NCBI RefSeq assembly: GCF_040833955.1
Contig: NZ_CP162133.1
Location: forward strand, 310,001-374,000
Reading direction: 5' to 3'
Source: Leptospira sp. WS60.C2
Lineage (GTDB): Bacteria > Spirochaetota > Leptospiria > Leptospirales > Leptospiraceae
DNA length: 64,000 nt
Numbering within the stretch: position 1 is the first letter of the stretch; every line of letters starts with the position of its first letter. Below the pieces are notes generated by a model, which was not told where the DNA came from, did no database searches, and saw nothing but the letters and a program-made list of their open reading frames with translations. This document shows positions 19,708 through 28,417 of this stretch, one piece after another. The translations under genes and the position numbers were made by a program.

Positions 19708-21834
19708 GTGAAACTATCTTTACGTGATACAATCAAAGGTGTAATCGGAAAAATACTTTTAACCTTTATCTTTGTCGTATCTATGACAATGTTTTTTATT
19801 CTTTATCCATTGTTAGCGGATCCTGATTATTACAAAAATCTAATTCTTGAATCTACTTACAAACTCACAGAACTGAATGTTGATTATAAAAGTTCAGAAC
19901 CAGTTTTTTTTCCATTTCCTGGAATTGAATTACAAGATGTGACTGTTTCTAAGTTAGATGATGAGTTGATCCATGTGCAAAAACTCAGAATCGAAATTTA
20001 TTACGGAATTTTCGTGGGAAAATCCTTGGAAATTAGAAAAATTTATCTCAATACAGGGACTGTAGAGCTTACGAGAGAGAAAGATGAATCTTTTCCTTTG
20101 TTTGAAAAAATTGCTGCTCGGTCCAAGGAAGAAGAGACAAAGAACCAAAAACTCGATTCTAAGCTTCCAAAAACAGAAGAAACTGCATCTTCAAAACAAC
20201 TATATTTTTCCAGAACCTTTGCTAATTTTGTAAATCAAATCGAAATCAAAAATATCACAATTTTATTTGATGATAAACTTTATTCTCGTAAACTCAATTT
20301 GTACCTTTGGGGAACCACACTTCATCTTGACCAAAGCCTAAGAAATATAGATTTTTATTTATATGGAAAATTGAATAACGAACCAATCACTTTGAGTGCT
20401 GATTTTCTTTTTGTAGAAGATGAAATGAAGTATGAATCCTTACGATTAGAAGGTGAGTTTAGTTTTCAGAACATACGTGGAATTGACTTACATGATATTT
20501 TGATTATTTTCACGCGAGGTGATTTACGATTTTTAAAAACATCAGGAACCATTCCTTTTTACAAACGAGATGAATCAAAAATTTATGCTGTTGTGGATCA
20601 CTTACATATCCAAGACCTTGCACTGAAAGGTGGAACTCCTTTTGCTGATGGCCATGTTTCGACTCTAATTCATTATGATATCAACGAAGATAAACTTTCT
20701 TTTGCAAATATAGTAGTGGAGTGGAAAGGAAATTCCAAATTATATGGTTCTGGATATGTTAATTTCCTAAGTCCACCACTTTCACCAACAGTATCTTTTG
20801 AAGGTACCTCTGATTATCTAAATGTACCAACAATTATAAAAGTCGCAAAAATTTGGATCGATCCTGATTATGAAAAATCCATACTCACTAGAGATACACC
20901 AAATACGGATTATGTGAATCGTATGAACGTGTATTTGAACTTTCATTTTCGAAATTTATCAGTCGGTGACTTCCGTGCAGACTCATTAAAATTAAATGTT
21001 CATTATGCAAAGCGAAAGCTCAACATCAACCGTTATGAATTAAGAATGTATGATGGCGACATCATTGGATCAGGCTATTATAAATGGTATCAAGATGTCG
21101 GTCTAACCATAAAAGGGGAAACTCATCATGTTTCCATTGCTCCTTTATTGGCCGATATATTTAAAATTTCTCCAATTACAGGGAAATTAGATTCTGAGTT
21201 TGTGATCCATTCCCCTTCGGATACAGAAGAAGGTTTGGTTTCCAATCTACAAATCACAGGGAATATCAATGCGAAGCAGGGTGAATTACTTAGCTATACG
21301 AACATTCTAAAACCAATCAGTTCCATTGGTAGTGTGATCAATTTGAAAAAAATAGATTTTAGCCGTGCCACTCCCTACAATGAGCTCAAATTTGATTTTA
21401 TGTATGCAAATGAAAATATAGAAATTCGAAATTTTGCATTAAAGGCGGATGGAATCGCTGGATCTGGTGGTGGAAAAATTGGTTTTAACAAGGCCATTGA
21501 TATGAAGTTTACGATTGCTTTTCCTGGGGTCGCAGGCAAAGCACTTAAGCTTCCCATTATCTATCGAGGAACGTACGGAGTGTCCTCTCCATTCATTGAT
21601 CCTATTTGGTTGGGATCAGTGTATGCAGGAACCATCTTTTTAGCAAGTCCTGCTGGTGCCGCAGTGGGTGGGATTGCTGGTTCTGCTATGTCTGATTATG
21701 TAAACCGTGCTGTTGATAATGTCTCGAATGGTGTACAAAAAAGTTGGAAAGGCATCAAATCAATCTTTGGCGGCAGAGAGGAAGATGAGAAAAAAGATCT
21801 AAAGGAAAATTTCGAAAAGAAAGAAGAAAAATAA
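19708..21834 (+). CDS. AsmA-like (AsmA/YhdP superfamily) envelope protein
   Basis: 708 residues: an N-terminal membrane anchor (about 12-35) and a long beta-rich periplasmic chain with repeated short strands as in AsmA-type bridge proteins, including an AsmA C-terminal-like region (about 440-610). It finishes with an Ala/Gly-rich hydrophobic patch (about 625-665) and a highly charged tail. AsmA-like proteins are thought to carry phospholipids between inner and outer membranes. The start is GTG at 19708, 7 bp after the ATPase gene, so it is the last gene of the seven-gene unit. It meets the MutS-like gene on the other strand after 1 bp. Confidence 0.75.
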   Translation: MKLSLRDTIKGVIGKILLTFIFVVSMTMFFILYPLLADPDYYKNLILESTYKLTELNVDYKSSEPVFFPFPGIELQDVTVSKLDDELIHVQKLRIEIYYGIFVGKSLEIRKIYLNTGTVELTREKDESFPLFEKIAARSKEEETKNQKLDSKLPKTEETASSKQLYFSRTFANFVNQIEIKNITILFDDKLYSRKLNLYLWGTTLHLDQSLRNIDFYLYGKLNNEPITLSADFLFVEDEMKYESLRLEGEFSFQNIRGIDLHDILIIFTRGDLRFLKTSGTIPFYKRDESKIYAVVDHLHIQDLALKGGTPFADGHVSTLIHYDINEDKLSFANIVVEWKGNSKLYGSGYVNFLSPPLSPTVSFEGTSDYLNVPTIIKVAKIWIDPDYEKSILTRDTPNTDYVNRMNVYLNFHFRNLSVGDFRADSLKLNVHYAKRKLNINRYELRMYDGDIIGSGYYKWYQDVGLTIKGETHHVSIAPLLADIFKISPITGKLDSEFVIHSPSDTEEGLVSNLQITGNINAKQGELLSYTNILKPISSIGSVINLKKIDFSRATPYNELKFDFMYANENIEIRNFALKADGIAGSGGGKIGFNKAIDMKFTIAFPGVAGKALKLPIIYRGTYGVSSPFIDPIWLGSVYAGTIFLASPAGAAVGGIAGSAMSDYVNRAVDNVSNGVQKSWKGIKSIFGGREEDEKKDLKENFEKKEEK

Positions 21835-21835
21835 A

Positions 21836-23644
21836 TCAAACGTCTTCGTTTCGAATCGGGATTCCTTCCTTTTTTAAAATCTTTAATGCATTCGTAGAAC
21901 TTGAAACTCCTTCCCTAATTTGATAATCAAAATCCATTTGTCCATCTTTCTCGAGTTCCGTGAAATGAAATCGTTTTGCCCATGCAATCTCTGCAAGTTT
22001 TAAGTCGTGAGTCGTCAAAAACACGATACAGTTTTTTTCACGTAACACAGACAAGATTTCCCTTGTTGCGATAAACCTTTCTTTTGAGTTTGTTCCTTTT
22101 AGAATTTCATCCAAAAAGAGTATGGGAATTGTTTGGGAACTATTTGCATCTTGAATGATGGAAGATAATCGTCGCACTTCTGAATAAAAAAAGGAAACTC
22201 CATCTTCCATAGAATCTTGTGATCGAATCAGTGTATGAATTTGAAATTTTGGATATACAAATCCTTTCCCGATTACGGGAGCACCTGATCCAGCGAGTAA
22301 CAGAGACATGGCGATAGATCGTAAGTATGTTGTTTTTCCGCTCATATTGGAACCAGTGACAATCATCAAATCCCCAGGTTTCATTTCAGGCAATGGGTTA
22401 AAAACGCGATTGGATTTCGGTAGAAGTGGATGGACAATGGATTCGGAACCAAGAGATCCATTCATTGCCATTTGAGCAAAATTTCCTTCTGGATTGAGGA
22501 ATCCAAAATTCAACATCGGAAGGACGGAATCAATTTGGATGATTTTGTCTTGTAATTCATTCCAGTTTTGAGAGTGAACGGATTTCCATTTTTGAAGGGA
22601 TTGGATTTTCCAAAGATCCCATAAAACAATTACATTGAATACGAAATGAGGAAGAGGAGAGACCAAAAGTTCAGAGGAATCCCCCAGTCCCGTAATATTC
22701 TTTAACATTTGTTTTGTGACATTTCTGTTCTTCGAAAGAAAAAGAAATGTTTTTTTGAATCGATTGGCAGTGGTACTGAAGGTTTTGATTTCCTTCCAAA
22801 GTATAGACGATTCTTTGCGGTAACTCACAAACAAAAGGCCGTTGAACAGTAGAATCAGAGGTAAAAAAGGAAGATCAAATAACAAACCAAGAATCAAATA
22901 AACAGGTGTGATCACTCCCCAAATCGGAAAGATCCAGCGAAGCCACTTTCGTTTCTGCCAAAAATCGGCGTGCTGTTCTATTTTTGGGATTTCAAATTTT
23001 TCATTTGGTTCGGCATCCAGAACTAAAAATTTTCGCATCAACTGGAAGCTGTATTTTCTTTGTTTCAGAATTCCTTCGATCCAACTAGGATCAGAAAGGG
23101 AAGGAACATTTGGGTCTTGTAAAAATCGAGATACGTAGGTTTGGAATCCATCGGATGTGATGGATGTATCGAATACGCCCAAAAACCCTTGTTTGGTGCA
23201 AAGATCCAAATCAATCGAAAGAGGATGATTTCTCACAAACACTGGATATTCCCAATGTTCTCTTGTTTTGAGTTTTTTAAACTCACCTGTGAGGCGTAAG
23301 ATTTCTTCTTCTAAGAACTGGAGAGTTCGTTTGGCAAACTGAAGTTGTTCTTTCCTTTGGGAATACAAACGAACCAAATATAGAAAAGGTAAAATGGGTA
23401 GGATCGAAATTCCGTATTCCAACCAGGATTGTTTCGAGAGATAACAGAAAAAAATCCCAGAAACGAAAACAAGAAACGTAACCAGTCTAAAAACGGAAAC
23501 GGCTCTAAGTCGCTTGGAAAAAAACTGGATTTTTGCTTTGTATTTCTGTTTCCTATGAGTTAGGAAACTGTATGTGGAATTAGTGGAAAAGAGGTCGTTC
23601 GTAATTTTCTTCTTCCCTGCGAGAAATCTCGGTATCAAGGACAC
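21836..23644 (-). CDS. Membrane-anchored MutS-like ATPase
   Basis: 602 residues. The C-terminal third is a MutS domain V ATPase: Walker A GSNMSGKTT, a signature-like SFFYSEVRRL, Walker B ILFLDEILKGTNSKER and a TTHD switch. The N-terminal half lacks the mismatch-recognition domain (no Phe-x-Glu motif) and instead has two pairs of membrane segments (about 55-95 and 235-275). It belongs to the membrane-type MutS-like proteins, whose role is unknown and probably not classical mismatch repair. The GTG start at 23644 has a GGAAG ribosome site 8 nt upstream; this makes it overlap the preceding small gene by 65 bp. Confidence 0.85.
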   Translation of the reverse strand: MSLIPRFLAGKKKITNDLFSTNSTYSFLTHRKQKYKAKIQFFSKRLRAVSVFRLVTFLVFVSGIFFCYLSKQSWLEYGISILPILPFLYLVRLYSQRKEQLQFAKRTLQFLEEEILRLTGEFKKLKTREHWEYPVFVRNHPLSIDLDLCTKQGFLGVFDTSITSDGFQTYVSRFLQDPNVPSLSDPSWIEGILKQRKYSFQLMRKFLVLDAEPNEKFEIPKIEQHADFWQKRKWLRWIFPIWGVITPVYLILGLLFDLPFLPLILLFNGLLFVSYRKESSILWKEIKTFSTTANRFKKTFLFLSKNRNVTKQMLKNITGLGDSSELLVSPLPHFVFNVIVLWDLWKIQSLQKWKSVHSQNWNELQDKIIQIDSVLPMLNFGFLNPEGNFAQMAMNGSLGSESIVHPLLPKSNRVFNPLPEMKPGDLMIVTGSNMSGKTTYLRSIAMSLLLAGSGAPVIGKGFVYPKFQIHTLIRSQDSMEDGVSFFYSEVRRLSSIIQDANSSQTIPILFLDEILKGTNSKERFIATREILSVLREKNCIVFLTTHDLKLAEIAWAKRFHFTELEKDGQMDFDYQIREGVSSSTNALKILKKEGIPIRNEDV

Positions 23645-23810
23645 GGATGAGACTTCCTAAATCATTTAATCTCCATTTGTCGATGAGACGTCCTTTCTCG
23701 CGACCAGAAAACTTATTGAGATAGAGAGTACCAAATAGGTCCTCCCCATACTCATAAGCAACAAAGCGCCCGCTTCGTCTTCCTGTAGAATTTTCCAATC
23801 GAATCGTCAT
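23580..23810 (-). CDS. Small hypothetical protein overlapping the MutS-like gene
   Basis: 76 residues from the ATG at 23810 (a longer frame to 23849 exists but starts in AT-rich intergenic sequence). The chain is soluble, rich in Arg, Glu and Gly, with alternating patterns suggesting a small beta fold followed by a helix (LGSLIRVLDTEISRREE). I recognise no family. Its last 65 bp are shared in another frame with the start of the MutS-like gene, suggesting coupled translation and a common function. The overlap itself is unusual, so the boundary of one of the two genes could be wrong. Confidence 0.6.
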   Translation of the reverse strand: MTIRLENSTGRRSGRFVAYEYGEDLFGTLYLNKFSGREKGRLIDKWRLNDLGSLIRVLDTEISRREEENYERPLFH

Positions 23811-23896
23811 GAACGAATACCAATAATCAGAGAAAAAAAAATAGTACAAGCAAAATTTTTTGCTTCAGGATATTCATTTTTCGGCGATACATATAT

Positions 23897-23959
23897 CGGG
23901 GGGAGGCTACCTACCACGGATGGTGGGAACCTTCAAAATACAGATACCCCGGAAACCGG
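23897..23959 (+). promoter_or_regulatory. Possible structured 5' leader of the small gene at 23977
   Basis: Three nested pairings can be drawn: CGGGG (about 23898-23902) with CCCCG (23947-23951), an internal hairpin CCTACCA / TGGTGGG (23910-23927, loop CGGA), and a CCGG-AAA-CCGG hairpin (23949-23959) that competes with the first. The last lies 17 nt before the next ATG. The arrangement could be a cis-acting RNA switch, but it matches no riboswitch consensus I know, and the frame through it is open. Confidence 0.25.
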
Positions 23960-23976
23960 AAAGCACGGAGGCTTGT

Positions 23977-24189
23977 ATGGATTTCTATCCTGATATGAAC
24001 TTGGAGTTTAAAAGCTCCTTCGTTAAAACCAACCAGTTTTTTGCCAACACAGAAGATGAATCTCTTCTTCCACAAAAAGGACTCGCGGCACGTAACCTTC
24101 TCAACCTCGCACAAATGACCAAACTGCGCGAAATTCGCAAACGCCATTTGAAAAAAGGACACCAACGCGAAGGGTTCCACTGGGACTAA
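23977..24189 (+). CDS. Small basic hypothetical protein
   Basis: 70 residues from the ATG at 23977, which has an optimal GGAGG ribosome site 6 nt upstream. An in-frame upstream start at 23860 would read through the structured leader and lacks such a site. The N-terminal half is acidic and polar; the C-terminal half (LREIRKRHLKKGHQREG) is strongly basic and helical, as in small nucleic-acid- or ribosome-associated proteins. I recognise no family. It is followed by a separate promoter for the next gene. Confidence 0.6.
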   Translation: MDFYPDMNLEFKSSFVKTNQFFANTEDESLLPQKGLAARNLLNLAQMTKLREIRKRHLKKGHQREGFHWD

Positions 24190-24204
24190 TTGCTTAAATT
24201 TCTC

Positions 24205-24232
24205 TTGACCATCTGAAAGTAGAGTCTATCAT
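24205..24232 (+). promoter_or_regulatory. Sigma-70-type promoter of the acyl-CoA synthetase unit
   Basis: TTGACC (24205-24210) and TATCAT (24227-24232) are separated by 16 bp, a good match to the sigma-70 consensus. The predicted transcript start, near 24239, lies about 19 nt upstream of the ATG at 24258 and leaves room for the GGAGAG ribosome site. Confidence 0.55.
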
Positions 24233-24257
24233 AAAGACCGCTTTTAGATGGAGAGAT

Positions 24258-26306
24258 ATGGCAAATAACCTAGCAGAAGTTTATAAGGAATCCGCAGAAA
24301 AATTTGGTCCAAGACCAGCATTTTGGTATAAAAATGCACAGAAGGATTACCAAGCCCTTACCTATAAACAACTTTATGAAGATGGTATCGCACTTGCTGA
24401 GGCCCTAATTGATTTAGGCGTAAAGGCAAGAGAACATGTCGGTGTTCTTGCTGACAACCGAGTGGAATGGATCATTGCAGATTGTGCCGTGTTGACTGCT
24501 GGAGCGGCCAATGTTCCTCGTGGTTCCGACATCACAGACTCGGAAATTGTATATATTTTAAACCACTCCGAGGCCAAAGTTGTTTTTTTAGAAAACGATA
24601 AGGTTTACGAAAAATACAAAAATAACAAATCCCAAGTGAAATCGGTGAAAACCTTGATCATTATGGATAAAGACACCAAACTCAAGTCAGGTGCAGGGAT
24701 TCTTCATTTTTACGAACTTTTGGAAAAAGGTAGAGACCTTCGTGCCAAAGGGAAACGAGAAGCAGAGAAACGAATGGCAGGAATCAAACCTGACGATTTG
24801 TATACTTTGATTTACACTTCTGGAACCACTGGTATGCCCAAAGGTGTGATGCTCATGCATTCCAACATGATCCACCAAATGCATTATGTTGTCCCTCGTG
24901 TTGCCAAAGTAACACCAGATGACAGAATGTTATCCATCCTCCCTGTATGGCATATCTTTGAACGAGTTGTAGAATACTTCGCTATCATCAATGGAGGTTC
25001 TACGTATTACACAAAAGTAACGGAACTTCGTAACGACATCCAAAAAGCAAGGCCAACCTTTATGGCATCTGCGCCAAGGGTTTGGGAAAGTATCTACAAC
25101 GGAATCTATACTCGTATCAATGATCCAAAACAAACTCCTCCCGTAAGAAGAATCCTATTTAAGGTGGCTTACTTTTTTTCTAAGCATTACCATGCATCGA
25201 TTCGTTTCTTGAAAGGTTGGGAAGTCGATTACGAAGGAAGAAATATTCTTCACTCATTGGTTCTTTCCGTTGTTTCGATCTTTAAACTATTGTTTACTGG
25301 TCCATTCACTCTTACGATCCTCTCTTTGATCGCATCGCAGTTTTTGATACCTGAAGGTAGTGCATTCAAAACTCCACTGTATGTAGTAGCGGGACTTGGG
25401 GTTTTGTTTAACGCTTTCACTTTGGATCGTATTGTACTTTCCAAAATCAGACAAGCCACAGGTGGTCACTTACGTGCGACTCTTTCTGGTGGTGGGGCTC
25501 TTCAAAAACACGTGGATGCCTTCTTTATGGATATCGGAATTACAGTTCTTGAAGGATACGGTATGACAGAAACTGGACCTGTGATTTCCGCTCGTACGTT
25601 TGATCGTCCTATTATGGGATCTGTGGGTGATATCGTTCCTCTCAGCCAAGTTCAGATTCGTGATGATGCAGGGAATGTTCTTTGCCATATCGATGACAAA
25701 AAAAATATTATCTTTGGTAAGTTAGGTGTTAAGGGTGTGGTTCATATCAAGGGACCTCAAGTAATGAAAGGATATTATAAGAATCCTGAAACCACCAAAA
25801 AAACCATCGTAGACAATTGGATGAACACCGGTGATATCGGGATGATTAACTTCAAGAAGACCCTCACACTCACTGGTCGTGCAAAAGATACAATTGTGTT
25901 ACTCGGTGGTGAAAACGTAGAGCCAGTACCCATTGAAAATAAAATTGATGAATCACCTTACATCAAACAGTCGATGGTAGTGGGACAAGATCAAAAGGTA
26001 CTTGGAGCAATCATTGTTCCTGATTTTGATGCTCTTATCCCTTGGGCAGAAGAAAACGGAATCACAGAAAAAAGCCCTGAAAAATTGATCACACATCCAA
26101 AGATCGTAGAATTCTACAAAAAGGAAGTTCGTAATTTTAACAGTGTTAAAACTGGATTCAAAAATTTCGAACAGGTGCAGTATGTCACTCTCATCACGAA
26201 ACCATTTGAAGTGGGGGACGAACTCACCAACCTCATGAAGATGAAACGACATGTGATCACAGAAAAATACAAAGACAGAATTTTGGAGCTCTACAAAAAC
26301 AGTTAA
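24258..26306 (+). CDS. Long-chain acyl-CoA synthetase (AMP-forming) with hydrophobic insert
   Basis: 682 residues of the ANL adenylating superfamily. Motifs: the P-loop [12 protein letters not shown] (about 185-196), [10 protein letters not shown], the GYGMTETGP acceptor motif (near 434), and the TGDIG / hinge region [18 protein letters not shown]. It activates fatty acids to acyl-CoA through acyl-AMP. Between the N-terminal core and the GYGMTETG region there is a strongly hydrophobic stretch (about residues 335-395) with two or three potential membrane segments, longer than in FadD; it suggests direct membrane attachment. The gene starts after a GGAGAG site and is followed within 1 bp by an enoyl-CoA hydratase-type gene. 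Confidence 0.93.
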   Translation: MANNLAEVYKESAEKFGPRPAFWYKNAQKDYQALTYKQLYEDGIALAEALIDLGVKAREHVGVLADNRVEWIIADCAVLTAGAANVPRGSDITDSEIVYILNHSEAKVVFLENDKVYEKYKNNKSQVKSVKTLIIMDKDTKLKSGAGILHFYELLEKGRDLRAKGKREAEKRMAGIKPDDLYTLIYTSGTTGMPKGVMLMHSNMIHQMHYVVPRVAKVTPDDRMLSILPVWHIFERVVEYFAIINGGSTYYTKVTELRNDIQKARPTFMASAPRVWESIYNGIYTRINDPKQTPPVRRILFKVAYFFSKHYHASIRFLKGWEVDYEGRNILHSLVLSVVSIFKLLFTGPFTLTILSLIASQFLIPEGSAFKTPLYVVAGLGVLFNAFTLDRIVLSKIRQATGGHLRATLSGGGALQKHVDAFFMDIGITVLEGYGMTETGPVISARTFDRPIMGSVGDIVPLSQVQIRDDAGNVLCHIDDKKNIIFGKLGVKGVVHIKGPQVMKGYYKNPETTKKTIVDNWMNTGDIGMINFKKTLTLTGRAKDTIVLLGGENVEPVPIENKIDESPYIKQSMVVGQDQKVLGAIIVPDFDALIPWAEENGITEKSPEKLITHPKIVEFYKKEVRNFNSVKTGFKNFEQVQYVTLITKPFEVGDELTNLMKMKRHVITEKYKDRILELYKNS

Positions 26307-26307
26307 T

Positions 26308-27084
26308 ATGACTCCTTTTGCAGAGATCTTTCATGGAGACCGCATCTTGGAAATCAAGATGCAGTCCAATGAAAAGAATACATTTGATTTTGAAACTTTT
26401 GTTTTATTCCAACAAATTCTAAACAAACACGCAAGTAACTCTAACTTGCGAGTTTTACTTTTCACTTCCGCCCAAACTCAGTTTTTTTCCAACGGAATTG
26501 AACCCACTCTCATGTATGGAAAATCAGAAGTCGATGTGAGAAAATCTGTCGAACAATTATTACGGACAGCCCAAACCTATTTCCATTTTCCTGTTCCAAC
26601 CATAGCTGTTATCAATGGTCATTGTATGGCGGCTGGTGCCGTATTTGCATTGTTTTCGGATTACCGTTACATGGTGGACAAGGGGGGAAGGATTGGTTTT
26701 TCAGAAGCAATTGTCGGACTAAACTTCCCTTGTATTCCAACGATCATTTTACAAGACTTAGTTGGTGTGAAGGCAACCAGAGATTTACTTTTTACGGGAA
26801 AACAAATCAAAGGTCCTGAAGCGAAAGAAATGGGTCTTGTGGATGAATTGTTCAGTGCAGAAGATTTGTATCCAGAGGCGATGAAACTTGCTGAATCTCT
26901 TTCCAAGCTCACTTTGAATTCGAGTCGTGGAATGAAAACGGCCTTACGAGAACCTTACCGTGCTCAGATGGAATCGTTATTCCAATTGGATGCTGATCTA
27001 TTTACAAAAGTAATTTTGTCACCAGATGGACAGGAAGGATTTTTATCCCTTATCGAAAAACGCAGGCCAAAGTTTACGACATGA
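26308..27084 (+). CDS. Enoyl-CoA hydratase/isomerase family protein
   Basis: 258 residues of the crotonase fold. The oxyanion-hole segments are visible as a FFSNGIEPTLM-type stretch and AVINGHCMAAGAVFALFSDYR, followed by IGFSEAIVGLNFPCIP. The two Glu residues that catalyse hydration in classical enoyl-CoA hydratase are not both evident at the GLNFP region, so an isomerase or other crotonase activity is possible. It directly follows the acyl-CoA synthetase gene, which supports a role in fatty-acid breakdown or remodelling. Its ATGA end overlaps the next gene by 4 bp. Confidence 0.85.
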   Translation: MTPFAEIFHGDRILEIKMQSNEKNTFDFETFVLFQQILNKHASNSNLRVLLFTSAQTQFFSNGIEPTLMYGKSEVDVRKSVEQLLRTAQTYFHFPVPTIAVINGHCMAAGAVFALFSDYRYMVDKGGRIGFSEAIVGLNFPCIPTIILQDLVGVKATRDLLFTGKQIKGPEAKEMGLVDELFSAEDLYPEAMKLAESLSKLTLNSSRGMKTALREPYRAQMESLFQLDADLFTKVILSPDGQEGFLSLIEKRRPKFTT

Positions 27085-27932
27085 TGCGAATCTTGATTGT
27101 GTTTGTGGTTACGATTTTTATGAATTGTGCCACAAAAGTAGTCAGACAGAAATCAGAACAACTTTCCACTCGAATCCACAATTTGGATTCCGTTAAGCTT
27201 ATCAAACCTGAATATCATTTACTCTTTGAATCCCCCGAATTAAAATCCAAAGATGGGACAAGATATGAACGTTCCCTGAATGCTTGGGATCGACGTTCCG
27301 GCATTTGGTATGAACCACACCCTCAAAGTAGCTTAGAAACATTAGAGATCCGAGAGATTGTAAACAAAGGGGAACCTGTTCAATATGGTGGCATCTATTT
27401 CCAACCAAGTTCATACAATTATTCTTGGTCTTTGTATCTTTCCAAAGAATTCTCAGTTGTATACAAAGTATTGATAGATGATTATACCGGGATACCCAAG
27501 GAAATAGAATATGTTGAATATGAAAATTCGTTTGGCATTTGTTTCGAATTTAAGAAAGGTAAAACATGTTACGAGTCAATTCCGATAGAAAATCCTAAGG
27601 AATCATATACCTTTACTTTGATTCGTTGTGACTCTTGCCAAAGTAGAGTTCGAAGGACTGTTCTGATTCCCAAACAACCTACGGAAGACTCTCTTGTCGT
27701 TGCCCTTGTGGATGAGAAAGGATACATAGGAAAGGTGTACCAAATCGATACTAAAAAGTACGGATACCTTTTGCATAGGTATATTGAAATTTATTCTATA
27801 GAAAAGTTTGGAATTAATATTAAGTGGTATCCTGTTTTGCCTTTTGCCTTCCTTTGGGATACCATCACGTTTCCTTTCCAATTTCTTTGGAAAATTTTAA
27901 CACTCATTGCCTTTAGTCGTTCCTTTAGCTAA
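27081..27932 (+). CDS. Putative lipoprotein, function unknown
   Basis: 283 residues. An N-terminal signal with a Leptospira-type lipobox (IFMNC, Cys near residue 15) is followed by a soluble Tyr/Glu/Lys-rich domain, and the C-terminal end is hydrophobic (FAFLWDTITFPFQFLWKILTL), resembling the tail of YceK-like and other small Leptospira lipoproteins with a conserved Pro-x-D-T pattern. No family is recognised with certainty. It is translationally coupled to the enoyl-CoA hydratase-type gene and is the last gene of that unit. Confidence 0.6.
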   Translation: MMRILIVFVVTIFMNCATKVVRQKSEQLSTRIHNLDSVKLIKPEYHLLFESPELKSKDGTRYERSLNAWDRRSGIWYEPHPQSSLETLEIREIVNKGEPVQYGGIYFQPSSYNYSWSLYLSKEFSVVYKVLIDDYTGIPKEIEYVEYENSFGICFEFKKGKTCYESIPIENPKESYTFTLIRCDSCQSRVRRTVLIPKQPTEDSLVVALVDEKGYIGKVYQIDTKKYGYLLHRYIEIYSIEKFGINIKWYPVLPFAFLWDTITFPFQFLWKILTLIAFSRSFS

Positions 27933-28075
27933 GAAAAGAATGGAAGACCAATCCTTAAGAATTGGAAACTTTGTCTAATATATTGACTGAACCTAAAACC
28001 TTTTTGAATTTCCTTGCCAAGCCTTGCCCTTGACGAAATTGAAAGGTCAAAAAACTTCATTATAAAGAGGAACAA

Positions 28076-28414
28076 ATGGCTGAAAATCATTATTATAACG
28101 CAAAGGACTTAGGGAAATTTGGGGAAATTGGTAGGACGAATCCCGCCCTTGCTGATAAATTTTTTGGATATTACAATGCTGTGATGGCAGAAGGTGCTTT
28201 GACTGAAAGAGAAAAGGCACTCATTGCGCTAGCAGTGGCGCATGCACTCAAATGTCCTTATTGTATCGATGCGTATACAACCACCTCACTTCAAAAAGGT
28301 GCTGATGAAGCGCAGATGAACGAAGCGGTTCATGTGGCGGCAGCAATGGCAGCAGGGATCAACTTAGTACATAGCGTACAAATGCAAAATAAAATTGATG
28401 AACTTTCGTTTTAA
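28076..28414 (+). CDS. AhpD/carboxymuconolactone-decarboxylase-like protein, ArsS-associated
   Basis: 112 residues, all helical, with the CxxC pair of the AhpD fold (CPYC, Cys60 and Cys63) in the LKCPYCIDAYT motif. AhpD proteins use this pair for thiol redox chemistry; the His that normally follows at C-x-x-C-x-x-x-H is Tyr67 here. The protein matches the small peroxidase-like partner always found beside the ArsS-type radical SAM protein, whose gene starts 3 bp later. An AGAGG ribosome site precedes the ATG. A role in the chemistry of arsenosugars or related organo-arsenic/selenium compounds is known for the partner family and only inferred here. Confidence 0.85.
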   Translation: MAENHYYNAKDLGKFGEIGRTNPALADKFFGYYNAVMAEGALTEREKALIALAVAHALKCPYCIDAYTTTSLQKGADEAQMNEAVHVAAAMAAGINLVHSVQMQNKIDELSF

Positions 28415-28417
28415 ACT

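Noticed and set aside
23860..23976. In-frame 39-codon upstream extension of the small basic protein gene
   Set aside because: No ribosome site and unlike protein; the GGAGG site fits the ATG at 23977.
27948..27965. Inverted repeat CCAAT...ATTGG after the lipoprotein gene
   Set aside because: Not followed by a T-run and only a short stem, so not convincing as a terminator.
28039..28066. TTGAAA-16-TATAAA promoter-like pair before the AhpD-like gene
   Set aside because: The -10 overlaps the AGAGG ribosome site, so a message starting there would lose it; probably chance in AT-rich DNA.
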